Positions 63,150 to 64,000 of a stretch of DNA of 64,000 nucleotides are shown here, piece after piece. Source of the DNA: Chloracidobacterium thermophilum B (GTDB lineage: Bacteria; Acidobacteriota; Blastocatellia; Chloracidobacteriales; Chloracidobacteriaceae); contig NC_016024.1 of NCBI RefSeq assembly GCF_000226295.1, positions 603,501 to 667,500 of the forward strand. The letters run 5' to 3'. A program made the position numbers and the translations under genes. Below the pieces are notes generated by a model. That model was not told where the DNA came from. It searched no databases and saw only the letters and a program-made list of their open reading frames with translations. Every line of letters begins with the position of its first letter. Position 1 is the stretch's first letter.

Positions 63150-64000
<851 letters not shown>

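Overview
The window is dense, GC-rich bacterial chromosome with genes on both strands and short gaps. It has about 50 protein genes and no rRNA, tRNA, CRISPR array, phage or insertion sequence that I can see. Nearly everything is housekeeping or cell-envelope biology. The large Oar-type TonB-dependent receptor with an N-terminal carboxypeptidase-regulatory domain, the SpoIID-like protein in a Gram-negative setting, the long Pro/Ala-rich response regulator and the three-gene sdhCAB set together suggest Acidobacteriota, possibly a Chloracidobacterium relative. That placement is inference from gene style, not a database match.

Layout. 1-4.2 kb: 3' end of a prepilin peptidase, pheS, a secreted unknown, a Sua5-type tRNA threonylcarbamoyladenylate synthase and ribF. 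4.3-6.8 kb (minus): a peptidase-M1-like secreted protein that has lost its zinc and catalytic residues. 7-12.2 kb: accD, folC, bioD, a proline iminopeptidase and a SpoIID-domain protein. 12.3-15 kb (minus): nuoG then a BCP-type peroxiredoxin. 15.3-19 kb: a glycine-zipper/peptidoglycan-binding protein with a clear terminator, a UbiB/ABC1 kinase and a CYTH protein. 19-22.7 kb: a 1222-residue protein with two blocks of NHL repeats. 22.7-22.85 kb: a 29-residue Cys/Lys-rich miniprotein with its own promoter and ribosome binding site. 23-29 kb (minus): the TonB-dependent receptor and a TPR protein upstream of it. 29.2-35.7 kb: a protein-quality-control locus, clpB-hsp20-grpE-clpA/C-like, behind a strong promoter. 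35.8-39.4 kb (minus): an 800-residue response regulator overlapping argD. 39.5-47.2 kb: an HD phosphohydrolase, rpmF-plsX-bcp and small proteins, a DnaQ-type exonuclease, a TPR protein, an orphan DppB-type permease, a 101-residue unknown and an SDR. 47.3-51.7 kb (minus): sdhC-sdhA-unknown-sdhB-rhodanese with an identifiable promoter. 52-58.2 kb (minus): methylmalonyl-CoA mutase large subunit, serS, hybrid histidine kinase and two single-domain receivers. 58.4-64 kb: a membrane GAF-GGDEF cyclase, hpt, recJ (minus) and the 5' part of metK.

Main links between genes: the Clp/Hsp20/GrpE genes form a heat-shock-like locus; sdhCAB and NuoG feed the respiratory quinone pool; accD and plsX serve fatty-acid and phospholipid synthesis; pheS, serS, Sua5 and rpmF serve translation; the histidine kinase with its receivers, the GGDEF protein and the long response regulator are signalling modules.

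I do not see a multi-gene system that is clearly new. The best leads are the Cys/Lys-rich miniprotein at 22759-22848, the catalytically dead M1 protein, the double NHL-propeller protein, the TonB-receptor leader with a terminator-like hairpin and a hairpin over the ribosome binding site, the conserved-looking tail of the long response regulator, the unknown gene embedded in the sdh operon and the hairpin-rich leader of metK.
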